DNA from: Roseovarius sp.
GTDB lineage: Bacteria; Pseudomonadota; Alphaproteobacteria; Rhodobacterales; Rhodobacteraceae
Reading direction: 5' to 3'
Length of the DNA stretch: 64,000 bases
Assembly: GCF_030373445.1 (NCBI RefSeq)
Contig: NZ_JAUCYU010000015.1
Location: 58,315 to 122,314 of the forward strand
Made by a program: the position numbers and the translations under genes. Positions 7,404 through 15,885 of this stretch are shown in pieces (position 1 is the stretch's first letter; every line of letters begins with the position of its first letter). The notes under the pieces are model-generated. The model ran no database searches and was not told where the DNA came from. It saw nothing but the letters and a program-made list of their open reading frames with translations.

Positions 7404-8159
7404 TCAGCCAAGCCAGGTGCGGACCGCGGCCTCGAATTCGCGCGGTTTCTCGGCATGGACCCAGTGGCCCGCGCCGGGGATCTTGGCGAAGCGCGCCTTC
7501 GGGAAGAGGGTCTTGATGGTGTCGCGGTGGTCGTGGGTGACGTAGTCGGACTCTGCGCCCGTCAGGAAAAGGGTTTCACCTTCGTAGGGGCCGGAGAGGT
7601 CGGGGAAGGTCATGATGCTGTCCATCTCGGCGCCGAGCGTGTCGAGGTTGAGAAGCCATTCGCGGTTCTTCACGTCGAGCGATTGCAGGAAGAAGGGCAC
7701 CAGCGCCGGATCGTCGACATGGGGCGCCAGCAGCTCCTGCGCGTCGGAGCGGCGCTCGATCCCGGAAAGGTCGACCGCTTTCATGGCGTCGATGTATTTC
7801 GCCTGTGAGTGGCCGTAGGCGACGGGCGCGATGTCGGCCACGATCAGGCGATTCACGAGGTCGGGCTGCGTGAGCGCCAGCGTCATCGCCGCCTTGCCGC
7901 CCATGGAGTGGCCGAGCAGGTCGAAGGGCCCGTCGAAATGGTCGATCACCTCGGCCAGGTCGGCGGCGAGGTCGCGGTAGGTGTGGGTGTCGAACCACGG
8001 GCTGTGGCCGTGGTTGCGCATGTCGACGGCGACGACCTTGCGTTCATCCGCGAGCCGCTTGGCGATCACGCCCCAGTTGCGCCCCGAGCCATAGAGCCCG
8101 TGGGCGATCAGCAGGCCGGGCTTGTCGGTGGGGCCCCCGTGTTCGATGACGTTCAGCAT
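7404..8159 (-). CDS. Alpha/beta-fold hydrolase (YbfF-like esterase)
   Basis: 251 residues, a complete single-domain alpha/beta hydrolase. HGLYGSGRNW (20-29) forms the oxyanion-hole loop, GHSMGG places the nucleophile at Ser85, and GAGHWVHAE near residue 230 supplies the catalytic His; an Asp near residue 207 (TGAESD) is the likely acid. Overall layout and length match the YbfF esterase/thioesterase group, which hydrolyses short acyl esters and acyl-CoAs in vitro. No signal peptide, so cytoplasmic. It is divergent from a small coiled protein gene at 8237; no operon partners. Confidence 0.87.
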   Translation of the reverse strand: MLNVIEHGGPTDKPGLLIAHGLYGSGRNWGVIAKRLADERKVVAVDMRNHGHSPWFDTHTYRDLAADLAEVIDHFDGPFDLLGHSMGGKAAMTLALTQPDLVNRLIVADIAPVAYGHSQAKYIDAMKAVDLSGIERRSDAQELLAPHVDDPALVPFFLQSLDVKNREWLLNLDTLGAEMDSIMTFPDLSGPYEGETLFLTGAESDYVTHDHRDTIKTLFPKARFAKIPGAGHWVHAEKPREFEAAVRTWLG

Positions 8160-8236
8160 GGGCGAGCGATAGCGCAGACGCGCGTGGATCGCCAGCCCTG
8201 TTGAGTGCGTCGCCCGGGTGCGCTAGGGAAGTCGGT

Positions 8237-8611
8237 ATGATCGACACGGCGAAGTTTCACCAGCGGGCCGAGAGCCTGAGCGAGATGCTGCAGAAGCGGC
8301 TGGGCGTGCGGGGCAAGAGCCTGAAGGCGCGGCTGTCGCGGGCGGGCCGGCGGCTGCCCAAGGCGCAGCGGCGCGCGGGCGAGACGTTGCTGCGGGCTGA
8401 GCGGCTGATGGGTCATCCCAAGCTTGCGCGTCTGGCCGACCCGGTGGAGACGGATCAGGCGTTCGACAGCATCACAGGGCATCTCAAGCGGTTCGACCGG
8501 GCGGAGGCACGGCGCAACGCTGTCATGACATGGCTGGCGGTGGTGGTGTTCAACCTGCTGCTTCTGGGCGGGCTGGTCGTGGCGCTGGTGCGGTGGCAAG
8601 GTCCTCTCTGA
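8237..8611 (+). CDS. Small protein with one C-terminal membrane anchor
   Basis: 124 residues. The first 90 are highly basic and helical (KRLGVRGKSLKARLSRAGRR, then further Arg/Lys-rich helices), and residues about 96-118 (MTWLAVVVFNLLLLGGLVV) form a single membrane span, so the protein is probably tail-anchored with its basic part in the cytoplasm. The ATG at 8237 is chosen because earlier in-frame starts lack support; GGGAAG lies nine bases upstream. Function unknown. Its 3' end overlaps the convergent DUF817 gene by 62 bases. Confidence 0.72.
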   Translation: MIDTAKFHQRAESLSEMLQKRLGVRGKSLKARLSRAGRRLPKAQRRAGETLLRAERLMGHPKLARLADPVETDQAFDSITGHLKRFDRAEARRNAVMTWLAVVVFNLLLLGGLVVALVRWQGPL

Positions 8612-9440
8612 CCAGCGGAACGGGCGAAAGCGGGCGGCGGACCACGAGGGTCACCGTGACGAAGGCCACGTAAAGCAGAAGGTACCAGGAACCGAGCTTG
8701 CCGAGGCTGACGAGTTCGAGCCGGGCCTGGCCGGAATAGACCCAGGTGCCGGTCATCGTGCCGATATTCTCGGCCACCCACAGGAAGATCGCCGACAAGA
8801 AGGCCGCGAGCGGCAGGGGCATCCAGTAGAGGTTGTCGCCGATGCGGTACCAGATGCGGGTGCGCAGGAAGAGCAGGACGGTCGCGGCAAAGAGGATGAG
8901 CCGGATGTCGGGCAGGAAGTGGTGGGCAAAGAAGTTCACGTAGATGCCCACGGCCAGCAGCATGGTCATCCAGTAGGGCGGGTAGGGGGCGAAGCGCATG
9001 TCGAAGACGCGAATGGTGCGGGCCATGAAGCTGCCGACGCTGGCATACATGAAGCCCGAGAAAAGCGGCACGCCGAGGATCTTGAAGAAACCGGGTTCCG
9101 GGTAGCTCCATGATCCGGCGTGGACCTTGAAGAACTCCATCGCCGTGCCGGTGAGGTGGAAGAGGGCGATGACGCGGGCCTCTTCCCAGGTTTCCAGTTT
9201 CAGGGCGAGGAAGAGGGCCTGAAGGCCGAGGGCCATGATGACAAGGACATCATAGCGGTGAAGCGGCATGAGGTCGGACCAGATCAGCTTGGTGCCGATG
9301 ATGGCCACGAGAAGCGACAGGCCGAAAAGGCCGGACCAGCCCATCTTGAGCAGGAACATGACAAGTTCCGCTGCCCAGCCGGGCAGGCGGGCGCGCATCC
9401 AGTCGCCGAGATGGCGCTCTATCCGGCGGGTCGTCGTCAT
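8550..9440 (-). CDS. DUF817 family integral membrane protein
   Basis: 296 residues with about eight membrane spans. The conserved central part, including HAGSWSYPEP, LFSGFMYASVGS and MRFAPYPPYW, identifies DUF817, an inner-membrane family of unknown function. The C-terminal 30 residues are Pro/Arg/Ala-rich and lie in the region shared with the convergent gene at 8237-8611, so that tail may be a recent extension. It is a single-gene unit, with a bidirectional terminator separating its promoter from glyA. Confidence 0.85.
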   Translation of the reverse strand: MTTTRRIERHLGDWMRARLPGWAAELVMFLLKMGWSGLFGLSLLVAIIGTKLIWSDLMPLHRYDVLVIMALGLQALFLALKLETWEEARVIALFHLTGTAMEFFKVHAGSWSYPEPGFFKILGVPLFSGFMYASVGSFMARTIRVFDMRFAPYPPYWMTMLLAVGIYVNFFAHHFLPDIRLILFAATVLLFLRTRIWYRIGDNLYWMPLPLAAFLSAIFLWVAENIGTMTGTWVYSGQARLELVSLGKLGSWYLLLYVAFVTVTLVVRRPLSPVPLVREDLATAPAPRPARPEAAG

Positions 9441-9453
9441 GGCGACATAAGAA

Positions 9454-9491
9454 GGCCGCGGCGCCGGTATGTCCAGCGCCGCGGCCCTTTT
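9454..9491. terminator. Bidirectional terminator between DUF817 gene and glyA
   Basis: GGCCGCGGCGC pairs with GCGCCGCGGCC around a short loop. The plus strand continues with CTTTTTCC and the minus strand with a TTCTTA stretch. On the minus strand it sits directly downstream of glyA and should end that transcript. Confidence 0.7.
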
Positions 9492-9510
9492 TCCGTGGGT
9501 CAGGCCCGGA

Positions 9511-10818
9511 TCAGAGGTTGGGGTAGAGCGGGAAGCGCTGGCACATGGCCATGACTTCGCCTTTGACCTTCGCCTCGACCGAGCCGTTATCGTCGGGTCC
9601 GTTGGCGGCCAGCCCGTCGACCACCTCGACGATCCAGTCGGCGATCTGGCGGAACTCGGCCTCCTTGAAGCCGCGGGTGGTGCCGGCGGGGGTGCCGAGG
9701 CGGATGCCGCTGGTCACGGTGGGCTTTTCCGGGTCGAACGGGATGCCGTTCTTGTTGGTGGTGATATGGGCGCGGCCAAGCGCGGCGTCGGTGATGTTGC
9801 CGGTCACCTTCTTGGGCCGCAGGTCGACGAGCATCACGTGGGTGTCGGTGCCGCCGGTGACGATATCCAGACCGCCCTTGATGAGCTGGTCGGCCAGCGC
9901 GTCGGCATTGGCGCGCACCTGCTTGATGTAGGTCTTGAACTCGGGCTGCAGCGCCTCGCCGAAGGCCACGGCCTTGGCGGCGATCACGTGCATCAGCGGG
10001 CCGCCCTGGATGCCGGGGAAGATGGCCGAGTTGACCTTCTTGGCGATGTCCTCGTCATTGGTGAGGATCATGCCGCCACGGGGGCCGCGCAGGGTTTTGT
10101 GCGTGGTCGTGGTGGCGATGTGGGCGTGGGGGAAGGGCGAGGGATGCTCGCCTGCCGCGACGAGGCCGGCGAAGTGGGCCATGTCGACATGCAGGTAGGC
10201 GCCGACCATGTCGGCGATCTCGCGGAAGCGGGCGAAGTCGATCACGCGCGGGATGGCCGAGCCGCCGGCGATGATCATCTTGGGCTTGTGCTCTTTCGCC
10301 AGTTCCTCGACCTGGTCGTAGTCGATCAGGTTGTCCTGCTGGCGGACGCCGTATTGCACGGCGTTGAACCACTTGCCCGACTGGTTGGGCGCGGCGCCGT
10401 GGGTGAGGTGGCCGCCCGAGGCAAGGTTCATGCCGAGGATGGTGTCGCCCGGCTGGAGCAGGGCCTGGTTGACGCCCTGGTTGGCCTGCGAGCCGGAGTT
10501 GGGCTGGACGTTGGCGAAGCCGCAGTTGAAGAGTTGCTTGGCGCGCTCGATGGCGAGATTCTCGGCGACGTCGACATACTGGCACCCGCCATAGTAGCGG
10601 CGGCCGGGGTAGCCTTCGGCGTACTTGTTGGTGAGAACGGAGCCCTGCGCCTCCATCACGGCGGCCGAGACGATGTTCTCGGAGGCGATCAGTTCGATCT
10701 CGTCACGCTGGCGGCCAAGCTCCGATTCTATGGCCTTGGCGATCTCGGGGTCGCGCTCGGCGAGGGACTGGGTGAAAAAGTCTTTGCCCTCAAAGGGCTG
10801 GTTTCCGTCGTGCGGCAT
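9511..10818 (-). CDS. glyA: Serine hydroxymethyltransferase
   Basis: 435 residues, full length. GlyA converts serine and tetrahydrofolate to glycine and 5,10-methylene-THF with pyridoxal phosphate. The PLP-binding site lies in THKTLRGPRGG, whose Lys forms the internal aldimine; HVDMAHFAG and the N-terminal substrate-loop phrase YAEGYPGRRYYGGC are also present. The start at 10818 (MPHDGNQPF) fits the usual length; the frame stays open upstream but without family similarity. It is divergent from nadK across 169 bases. Confidence 0.97.
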   Translation of the reverse strand: MPHDGNQPFEGKDFFTQSLAERDPEIAKAIESELGRQRDEIELIASENIVSAAVMEAQGSVLTNKYAEGYPGRRYYGGCQYVDVAENLAIERAKQLFNCGFANVQPNSGSQANQGVNQALLQPGDTILGMNLASGGHLTHGAAPNQSGKWFNAVQYGVRQQDNLIDYDQVEELAKEHKPKMIIAGGSAIPRVIDFARFREIADMVGAYLHVDMAHFAGLVAAGEHPSPFPHAHIATTTTHKTLRGPRGGMILTNDEDIAKKVNSAIFPGIQGGPLMHVIAAKAVAFGEALQPEFKTYIKQVRANADALADQLIKGGLDIVTGGTDTHVMLVDLRPKKVTGNITDAALGRAHITTNKNGIPFDPEKPTVTSGIRLGTPAGTTRGFKEAEFRQIADWIVEVVDGLAANGPDDNGSVEAKVKGEVMAMCQRFPLYPNL

Positions 10819-10987
10819 TGTGATGACTCCGTCCGATTGCCTTTGCGGCGATTTCCTATCGGAAACTGGCTTTGGTTGAAAGATGGTAAAGCGACAAAAC
10901 CCCTTGCAGTACCGGCATATTCCGCGCAACACCGGAGACACAAGTATCGTAAGAGCCAAGAAAAAGGCGCATCGGAAACCCAAGCTC

Positions 10988-11755
10988 ATGGCCAAGGACT
11001 TCAAGATCGCCTTTGTCGCCAGCGACGTGGCCGTGGCCCAGACGGCGCGGGCCGCGCTTGTCCAGCGGTTCGGCCAGACCGAGGAGGCCGAAGCCGACGT
11101 GATCGTGGCCCTGGGGGGCGACGGGTTCATGCTGAGCACGCTGCACCGGACCCAGAACCTCGACACGCCGGTTTACGGGATGAACCGGGGCACGGTCGGG
11201 TTCCTGATGAACGAATACAGCGAGAGCGACCTGATGGAGCGGCTGGCGGAAGCGGCGGAAGAGGTGCTGAACCCGCTGTCGATGACCGCCAAGACGGTGG
11301 ATGGCAAGCTGCACAAGGCGCTGGCGATCAACGAGGTCTCGCTTTTGCGGGCGGGGCCGCAGGCGGCGAAGCTGAAGATCACCGTCGACGGGCGGCTGCG
11401 GCTGGCCGAGCTGGTCTGTGACGGGGCGCTGCTGGCAACGCCGGCGGGGTCGACCGCGTACAACTATTCCGCGCACGGGCCGATCCTGCCGATCGGGTCG
11501 GACGTGTTGGCGCTGACGGCGGTGGCGGCGTTCCGGCCGCGGCGGTGGCGGGGGGCGCTGCTGCCCAAGGCGGCGGAGGTACGATTCGACGTGCTGGATG
11601 CCAAGAAGCGGCCGGTGATGGCCGATGCGGACAGCCTGTGGGTCGAGAATGTCGTCTGGGTGGTGATCCGGTCGGAGCCCAGCATCGTGCACCGAATCCT
11701 TTTCGACCCCGGCCACGGGCTGGAAGAGCGCCTGATCCGCGAACAGTTCGAATAA
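10988..11755 (+). CDS. nadK: NAD kinase
   Basis: 255 residues. Catalyses ATP-dependent phosphorylation of NAD+ to NADP+. The diagnostic GGDG is at 43-46 (ALGGDGFMLS), followed by NRGTVGFLMN and the NE motif (AINEVSLLR); the conserved C-terminal TPAGSTAYNYSAHGPI is also present. The ATG at 10988 gives MAKDFKIAF, the normal family start; an in-frame ATG at 10883 would add 35 basic residues without family similarity. It stands alone, divergent from glyA. Confidence 0.96.
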   Translation: MAKDFKIAFVASDVAVAQTARAALVQRFGQTEEAEADVIVALGGDGFMLSTLHRTQNLDTPVYGMNRGTVGFLMNEYSESDLMERLAEAAEEVLNPLSMTAKTVDGKLHKALAINEVSLLRAGPQAAKLKITVDGRLRLAELVCDGALLATPAGSTAYNYSAHGPILPIGSDVLALTAVAAFRPRRWRGALLPKAAEVRFDVLDAKKRPVMADADSLWVENVVWVVIRSEPSIVHRILFDPGHGLEERLIREQFE

Positions 11756-12022
11756 ACCGCCTCCAGGCGCGTGTCATCGGCGATGCCCGCAAGGGGTGCG
11801 TTCGTTTTTCCGCCGATGCGCGAAATCGGGAACCATTCGGCAAACCCCTGTAAACAAGCCGTTTTCGCCGTTGTTATCGGATAGCAAGGCCATGGTTATC
11901 CCATGTCCGGGCCCGGTTATTGCCTGTCTCGCGGCACCGGCCCCATCGTTTGTCGTGTGGTCGACGCGGCACAGCGCCGGCCCGCCAGAAACACGAACGC
12001 TTCGTCTGAAAGGACAATGACA

Positions 12023-12529
12023 ATGACCAAGGCATATCACATCAAGACCGCCGCTCTCGCGCTGCTGATCGGGTTCGGCGCGGCGTCGACCTCCTTCGCG
12101 GACAGCAACCGCGTGTCGATCAGCCAGTTCGGCCGCGACCACAGCATCGGCGCGTCGCAGGGCGGCACGTATAACCGCCTGAACGTGTACCAGCGCGGCA
12201 ACAGCAACCTGTCGATCCACACGCAGGACGGGCGTCGGAACAGCGTTTCGGTCGAACAGTCGGGCCGCATGAATGACGCCGTGACCGGGCAGATCGGGCG
12301 CAACAACCGCTCGGTGACCGGCCAGTCGGGCCGTTACAACAACGCGCTCACCAGCCAGTCGGGCCGGTGCAACATTGCCGGTGTCGCCCAGTTCGGGCGC
12401 AACCACACGGCCGATGTCGACCAGTCGGGCAACTGCAACGCCGTCGGCGTGATCCAGACCGGCAAAGGCAACCACGCGACCTCGCGCCAGACGGGGCGGG
12501 GCAACGTTTCGGTCATCGTTCAGGACTGA
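12023..12529 (+). CDS. csgA: Curlin-like amyloid subunit with 11-residue repeats
   Basis: 168 residues with a signal peptide (MTKAYHIKTAALALLIGF, cleavage after SFA). The mature part is a regular array of roughly ten repeats with the curlin core Q-x-G-x-x-N. From SVSVEQSGRMN onward eight units are exactly 11 residues long, one beta strand per unit, compared with about 22 per strand-loop-strand unit in E. coli CsgA. Most repeats carry Gly-Arg after the Gln. Two repeats carry Cys (SGRCN, SGNCN), unusual for a functional amyloid. An AAGGA about seven bases upstream favours this start over an ATG at 12017. It heads a three-gene curli-like cluster. The symbol is by repeat type, not proven orthology. 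Confidence 0.78.
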   Translation: MTKAYHIKTAALALLIGFGAASTSFADSNRVSISQFGRDHSIGASQGGTYNRLNVYQRGNSNLSIHTQDGRRNSVSVEQSGRMNDAVTGQIGRNNRSVTGQSGRYNNALTSQSGRCNIAGVAQFGRNHTADVDQSGNCNAVGVIQTGKGNHATSRQTGRGNVSVIVQD

Positions 12530-12594
12530 CGCACAAGGCGGGGCGCGCGCCCAAGGCGGCGCGTGCCCGGCCCAACCGGGAAAGGACCAAGAGG

Positions 12595-13008
12595 ATGAAA
12601 CGCAAGCTACCCACAGCCGCCCTTGTCATACTGGCCGCCGGATCGGCAACCGCCTTCGGCGCCTTCGTCGGCCAGGGCGAGGCCCATGAAACCGCACGCG
12701 CCAGCGCCGACGGCCTGAGATGCGCCGTCGTGACCCGCGACCTTGGCGACACGGTGCAGATTTCCGGCAAGGTCACGGCCGAGCGGGACGTCTCGGGCAC
12801 CTACGCGCTGAGCATCCGCCAGTCGAGCGGCGGCGGGCAGGCGGAGATCGACCAGGGCGGGGAATTCGCCGTCGGGGCGGGCCGCACCGTGACGCTTGGC
12901 GAGGCCACGATGGGCGGCACGGCCCAGTCCTATACCGCCGATCTCGAACTGACGGTCGATGGCCAGCGCCTGCGCTGTCGCCCCGCGGCCGACACCAAAG
13001 ACCTTTGA
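12595..13008 (+). CDS. csgH: CsgH-like curli assembly chaperone
   Basis: 137 residues with an N-terminal signal segment (hydrophobic 7-25). The mature part is predicted all-beta with two Cys (LRCAVV and LRCRPA) that can bridge the first and last strands, the immunoglobulin-like layout of the CsgC/CsgH family, which keeps curlin unfolded in the periplasm. The phrase YALSIRQSSGGGQAEIDQGG is typical of alphaproteobacterial CsgH. It lies between two curlin-type genes (65 bases after the first, 44 before the second) with AAAGGA upstream, so all three are probably one operon. Confidence 0.75.
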   Translation: MKRKLPTAALVILAAGSATAFGAFVGQGEAHETARASADGLRCAVVTRDLGDTVQISGKVTAERDVSGTYALSIRQSSGGGQAEIDQGGEFAVGAGRTVTLGEATMGGTAQSYTADLELTVDGQRLRCRPAADTKDL

Positions 13009-13052
13009 GCCCACAACACGTGATCCCACAACACGCCGACAGGAGTTTTCCC

Positions 13053-13433
13053 ATGCGCCGCTTCATGCTTCCCTTTGCCGCCGGTCTCGCGCTTTGCGCC
13101 GGCATCGCCTCTGCCGACCCGAGCGACCGGGTGGTCGGCATTACGACCGGGCAATACTCCCACAGCCAGTCGCGCGAGAATGTCGGCTGGACCGGGGGCG
13201 GTGCGAACGCCTTTGGCCAGGCGCGGACGCGGAACGGCGCCGCCCTCTTCGGCAATGCCCGCCCCCAGGGCAGCCGCGCAACGGTGGTGCAGGCGGGGAA
13301 CAACAACTCGGCCACCGTCCGTCAGCGGGGCAACAACAAGCGCGCCACGGTGATCCAGCGGGGCAATGACACGGACGTGACGATCGACCAGCACGGCGAA
13401 GGGCCAGGCGGCGCGCTCGTGTTGACATGGTGA
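13053..13433 (+). CDS. csgB: Second curlin-like protein (possible nucleator)
   Basis: 126 residues with a signal peptide ending near ASA (residue 21). The N-terminal half of the mature protein is Gly/Asn/Arg-rich without repeats. The C-terminal half holds three curlin-type units (VVQAGNNNSA, VRQRGNNKRA, VIQRGNDTDV) and ends DQHGEGPGGALVLTW. A short repeat array joined to a different N-terminus resembles minor curlins, so CsgB-like nucleation is plausible. AGGAG lies nine bases before the ATG. Last gene of the cluster; no CsgG, CsgE or CsgF follows. Confidence 0.68.
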   Translation: MRRFMLPFAAGLALCAGIASADPSDRVVGITTGQYSHSQSRENVGWTGGGANAFGQARTRNGAALFGNARPQGSRATVVQAGNNNSATVRQRGNNKRATVIQRGNDTDVTIDQHGEGPGGALVLTW

Positions 13434-13548
13434 GGCCCCGGGCGGCGGAATTTCGCTTGAAAGTCAGGTAGTTCTGTACGGTTTCTGACAGATGAAGGGG
13501 ATCTGCGCCGAAAGCCGCCGCCCGTGGGCGGCGCGGCCGGACGAGGAC

Positions 13549-13573
13549 GGAACCTTTCCCGGGTGGTCACGTT
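13549..13573 (+). promoter_or_regulatory. ECF-type promoter of the CsbD gene
   Basis: GGAAC (13549-13553), 16 bases, then CGTT (13570-13573). This matches the GGAAC-N16/17-CGTT pattern recognised by extracytoplasmic-function sigma factors such as EcfG, which drives CsbD genes in many alphaproteobacteria. Transcription would start near 13580, about 35 bases before the gene. Many Rhodobacterales are thought to lack EcfG, so another ECF sigma may be responsible. Confidence 0.5.
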
Positions 13574-13615
13574 GGGACTGGACACGCAGCAACCATCGAC
13601 ACCATGGAGGATGTC

Positions 13616-13813
13616 ATGAACTGGGATCAAATCGAAGGCAACTGGAAGCAACTCAAAGGCCAGGCCCAGGAGCGCTGGGGCGAGCTGACCAATGACGAGC
13701 TGGACCAGGCGAAAGGCCAGCGCAGCCAGCTGGTGGGCAAACTGCAGGAACGGTACGGCTGGGCCCGTGAAGAGGCCGAGCGTGAAGCCGACGAGTTTGC
13801 GCGGCGGGTCTGA
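13616..13813 (+). CDS. CsbD family stress protein
   Basis: 65 residues starting MNWDQIEGNWKQLKGQAQ, the hallmark of the CsbD family (small, charged, general-stress-inducible proteins; biochemical role unknown). The rest is a charged helix (EEAEREADEFA). GGAGG sits six bases before this ATG; an in-frame ATG at 13604 would use the binding site as codons. Monocistronic, with an ECF-type promoter upstream and a strong terminator downstream. Confidence 0.92.
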   Translation: MNWDQIEGNWKQLKGQAQERWGELTNDELDQAKGQRSQLVGKLQERYGWAREEAEREADEFARRV

Positions 13814-13838
13814 CCTGCCCCTTCGGACAAGAGTTTAC

Positions 13839-13868
13839 GGCGGCCCTTCGCGGGCCGCCTTTTCTTTT
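13839..13868 (+). terminator. Rho-independent terminator after the CsbD gene
   Basis: GGCGGCCC-TTCGC-GGGCCGCC is a perfect 8-bp stem followed directly by TTTTCTTTT. It also lies at the 3' end of the convergent prpE gene. Confidence 0.85.
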
Positions 13869-13873
13869 GCGCG

Positions 13874-15766
13874 TCAGGTTTTGGCGTAGCCGATCGTCTG
13901 CAGCGCCTCGGAGATCTCGTCGAGGATCGCCGGGTCGTCGATTGTGGCGGGGAGCTTGAATTCCTGCCCGTCGGCGATCTTGACCATGGTGGCGCGCAGG
14001 ATCTTGCCCGAGCGGGTCTTGGGCAGGCGGTCGACCACGACGCAGAGCTTGAAGGCCGCGACCGGGCCGATCCGGTCGCGGACCAGCTTGACGCATTCGG
14101 CGGTGATCTCCTCGTGCGGGCGGTTCACGCCCTTGGTGAGGCAGACGAAGCCCACCGGAAGCTGGCCTTTGAGCGGGTCGGTGACGCCGATCACGGCGCA
14201 TTCGGCCACGTCGGGATGGCTGGCCAGCACCTCTTCCATGCCCCCGGTCGACAGGCGGTGGCCCGCGACGTTGATGACATCGTCGGTGCGGGCCATGATG
14301 TAGAGGTAGCCGTCTTCGTCGATCATCCCGGCATCACCGGTCTCGTAATAGCCCTTGTAGGTGGTGAGATAGGATTTGCGGAAACGGTCCTCGGCGTTCC
14401 AGAGGGTCGGCAGGGTGCCCGGGGGCAGCGGCAGCTTGATCGCCACGGCGCCAAGGGTACCCGGCGCCTGTGGCTGGCCGGCCTCGTCGAGGATGTCGAT
14501 GTCGTAGCCCGGGAAGGGCACGCCGGAGGAGCCGATCTTGACCTCCATCTTCTCGATGCCGACGGGGATGCCCGTAATGGGCCAGCCGGTTTCGGTTTGC
14601 CACCAGTGGTCGACGACCGGCACGCCGAGTTGGTCGGCCGCCCAGTTGAGCGTGTCGGGGTCGGCGCGTTCCCCGGCGAGGTAGAGGACGCGGAGGCAGC
14701 TCAGGTCGTATTTCCGGACGAATTCGCCCTTGGGATCGTCGCGCTTGATGGCGCGGAAGGCGGTGGGGGCAGTGAAGAAGCTGCGCACGTTGTGCTCGGA
14801 GATCACCCGCCAGAAGGTGCCGGCGTCGGGGGTGCCGACGGGCTTGCCTTCGAAGACGATGGCGGTGTTGCCGTGCACCAGCGGGGCGTAGCAGATATAG
14901 CTGTGGCCCACGACCCAGCCCACGTCGGAGGCGGCCCAGAACACGTCGCCGGGGTCGACGTTGTAGATGTTCTTCATCGACCAGTTGAGCGCCACGAGGT
15001 GCCCGCCGGTGGGGCGGACGACGCCCTTGGGCGCGCCGGTGGTGCCGGAGGTATAGAGGATATAGGCGGGGTGGTTGCCCTCGACGTGCACGCAGTCGGC
15101 GGGTTCGGCGCCTTCCTGGAAGGCGTACCAGTCGTGGTCGCGGCCCTCGGTCAGCTCGACCGGGTGCTGCTCGCGCTGGTAGATGACGCAGAACTCGGGC
15201 TTGTGTTTCGCCAGCTCGATGGCGCCGTCGTAAAGCGGCTTGTATTGCACCACGCGGCCCGGCTCGAGCCCGCAGGAGGCGGCGATGATGGCCTTGGGGC
15301 GGGCGTCGTCGATGCGGACGGCGAGTTCGTTGGCGGCGAAGCCCCCGAAGACGACCGAGTGGATCGCGCCGAGGCGGGCGCAGGCGAGCATCGCCTCGAG
15401 CGCCTGGGGCACCATCGGCATGTAGATGATGACGCGGTCGCCCTTCTCGATGCCCTGTTTCTTCAGCGCGCCGGCGAGGGAGGCCACGCGGTCGAGCATC
15501 TCGGCATAGCTGATCTTTTCCTTGGTGTCGGTGATCGGGCTGTCGTAGATGATCGCGGTGCGGTCGCCGTTGCCGGCGGCGACGTGGCGGTCGAGCGCGT
15601 TGTGGCAGGTGTTGACCTTGCCGTCGCAGAACCACTCGTAGAGAGGGGCATTGTCGTCGAAGAGCGCCTTCGACGGTTTCTCCTCCCAGTCGATGCCCTC
15701 GGCGGCCTGCATCCAGAACCCTTCCGGATTCTGTTTCCAGCTGTCATAGACCTCTTTGTATCCCAT
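13874..15766 (-). CDS. prpE: Propionate-CoA ligase
   Basis: 630 residues. Activates propionate (also acetate in some members) to the CoA ester via an acyl-adenylate. The ATP-binding P-loop YTSGTTGAPKGVV lies near the centre, the adenylate motif YETGDAG follows, and the C-terminal LPKTRSGKIL places the catalytic and regulatory Lys at 588. The phrase VVDHWWQTETGWPI is typical of the PrpE branch of the acetyl-CoA synthetases. The start at 15766 (MGYKEVYDSW) has GGAGGAG upstream; the frame stays open for 42 more codons without similarity. Paired TTTGCAAA sites upstream suggest control by a short-chain acyl-CoA regulator. Confidence 0.94.
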   Translation of the reverse strand: MGYKEVYDSWKQNPEGFWMQAAEGIDWEEKPSKALFDDNAPLYEWFCDGKVNTCHNALDRHVAAGNGDRTAIIYDSPITDTKEKISYAEMLDRVASLAGALKKQGIEKGDRVIIYMPMVPQALEAMLACARLGAIHSVVFGGFAANELAVRIDDARPKAIIAASCGLEPGRVVQYKPLYDGAIELAKHKPEFCVIYQREQHPVELTEGRDHDWYAFQEGAEPADCVHVEGNHPAYILYTSGTTGAPKGVVRPTGGHLVALNWSMKNIYNVDPGDVFWAASDVGWVVGHSYICYAPLVHGNTAIVFEGKPVGTPDAGTFWRVISEHNVRSFFTAPTAFRAIKRDDPKGEFVRKYDLSCLRVLYLAGERADPDTLNWAADQLGVPVVDHWWQTETGWPITGIPVGIEKMEVKIGSSGVPFPGYDIDILDEAGQPQAPGTLGAVAIKLPLPPGTLPTLWNAEDRFRKSYLTTYKGYYETGDAGMIDEDGYLYIMARTDDVINVAGHRLSTGGMEEVLASHPDVAECAVIGVTDPLKGQLPVGFVCLTKGVNRPHEEITAECVKLVRDRIGPVAAFKLCVVVDRLPKTRSGKILRATMVKIADGQEFKLPATIDDPAILDEISEALQTIGYAKT

Positions 15767-15885
15767 GGTGTTCTCCTCCGCTCCGTTGGGATACGTGTTA
15801 CGGGACGCGCTGGCGCTGCGGCAAGAGGGGCGATGCGATGCGTGGCAGATTACCGCACAGAATTTGCAGGTTTTGCCCGAAATCC

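Noticed and set aside
12023..12529. Considered as an ice-binding or adhesin solenoid
   Set aside because: The Q-x-G-x-x-N pattern and the adjacent CsgH gene point to curlin instead.
13839..13868. Possible attachment site or IS end at the GC hairpin
   Set aside because: It is a standard terminator with a U-tract.
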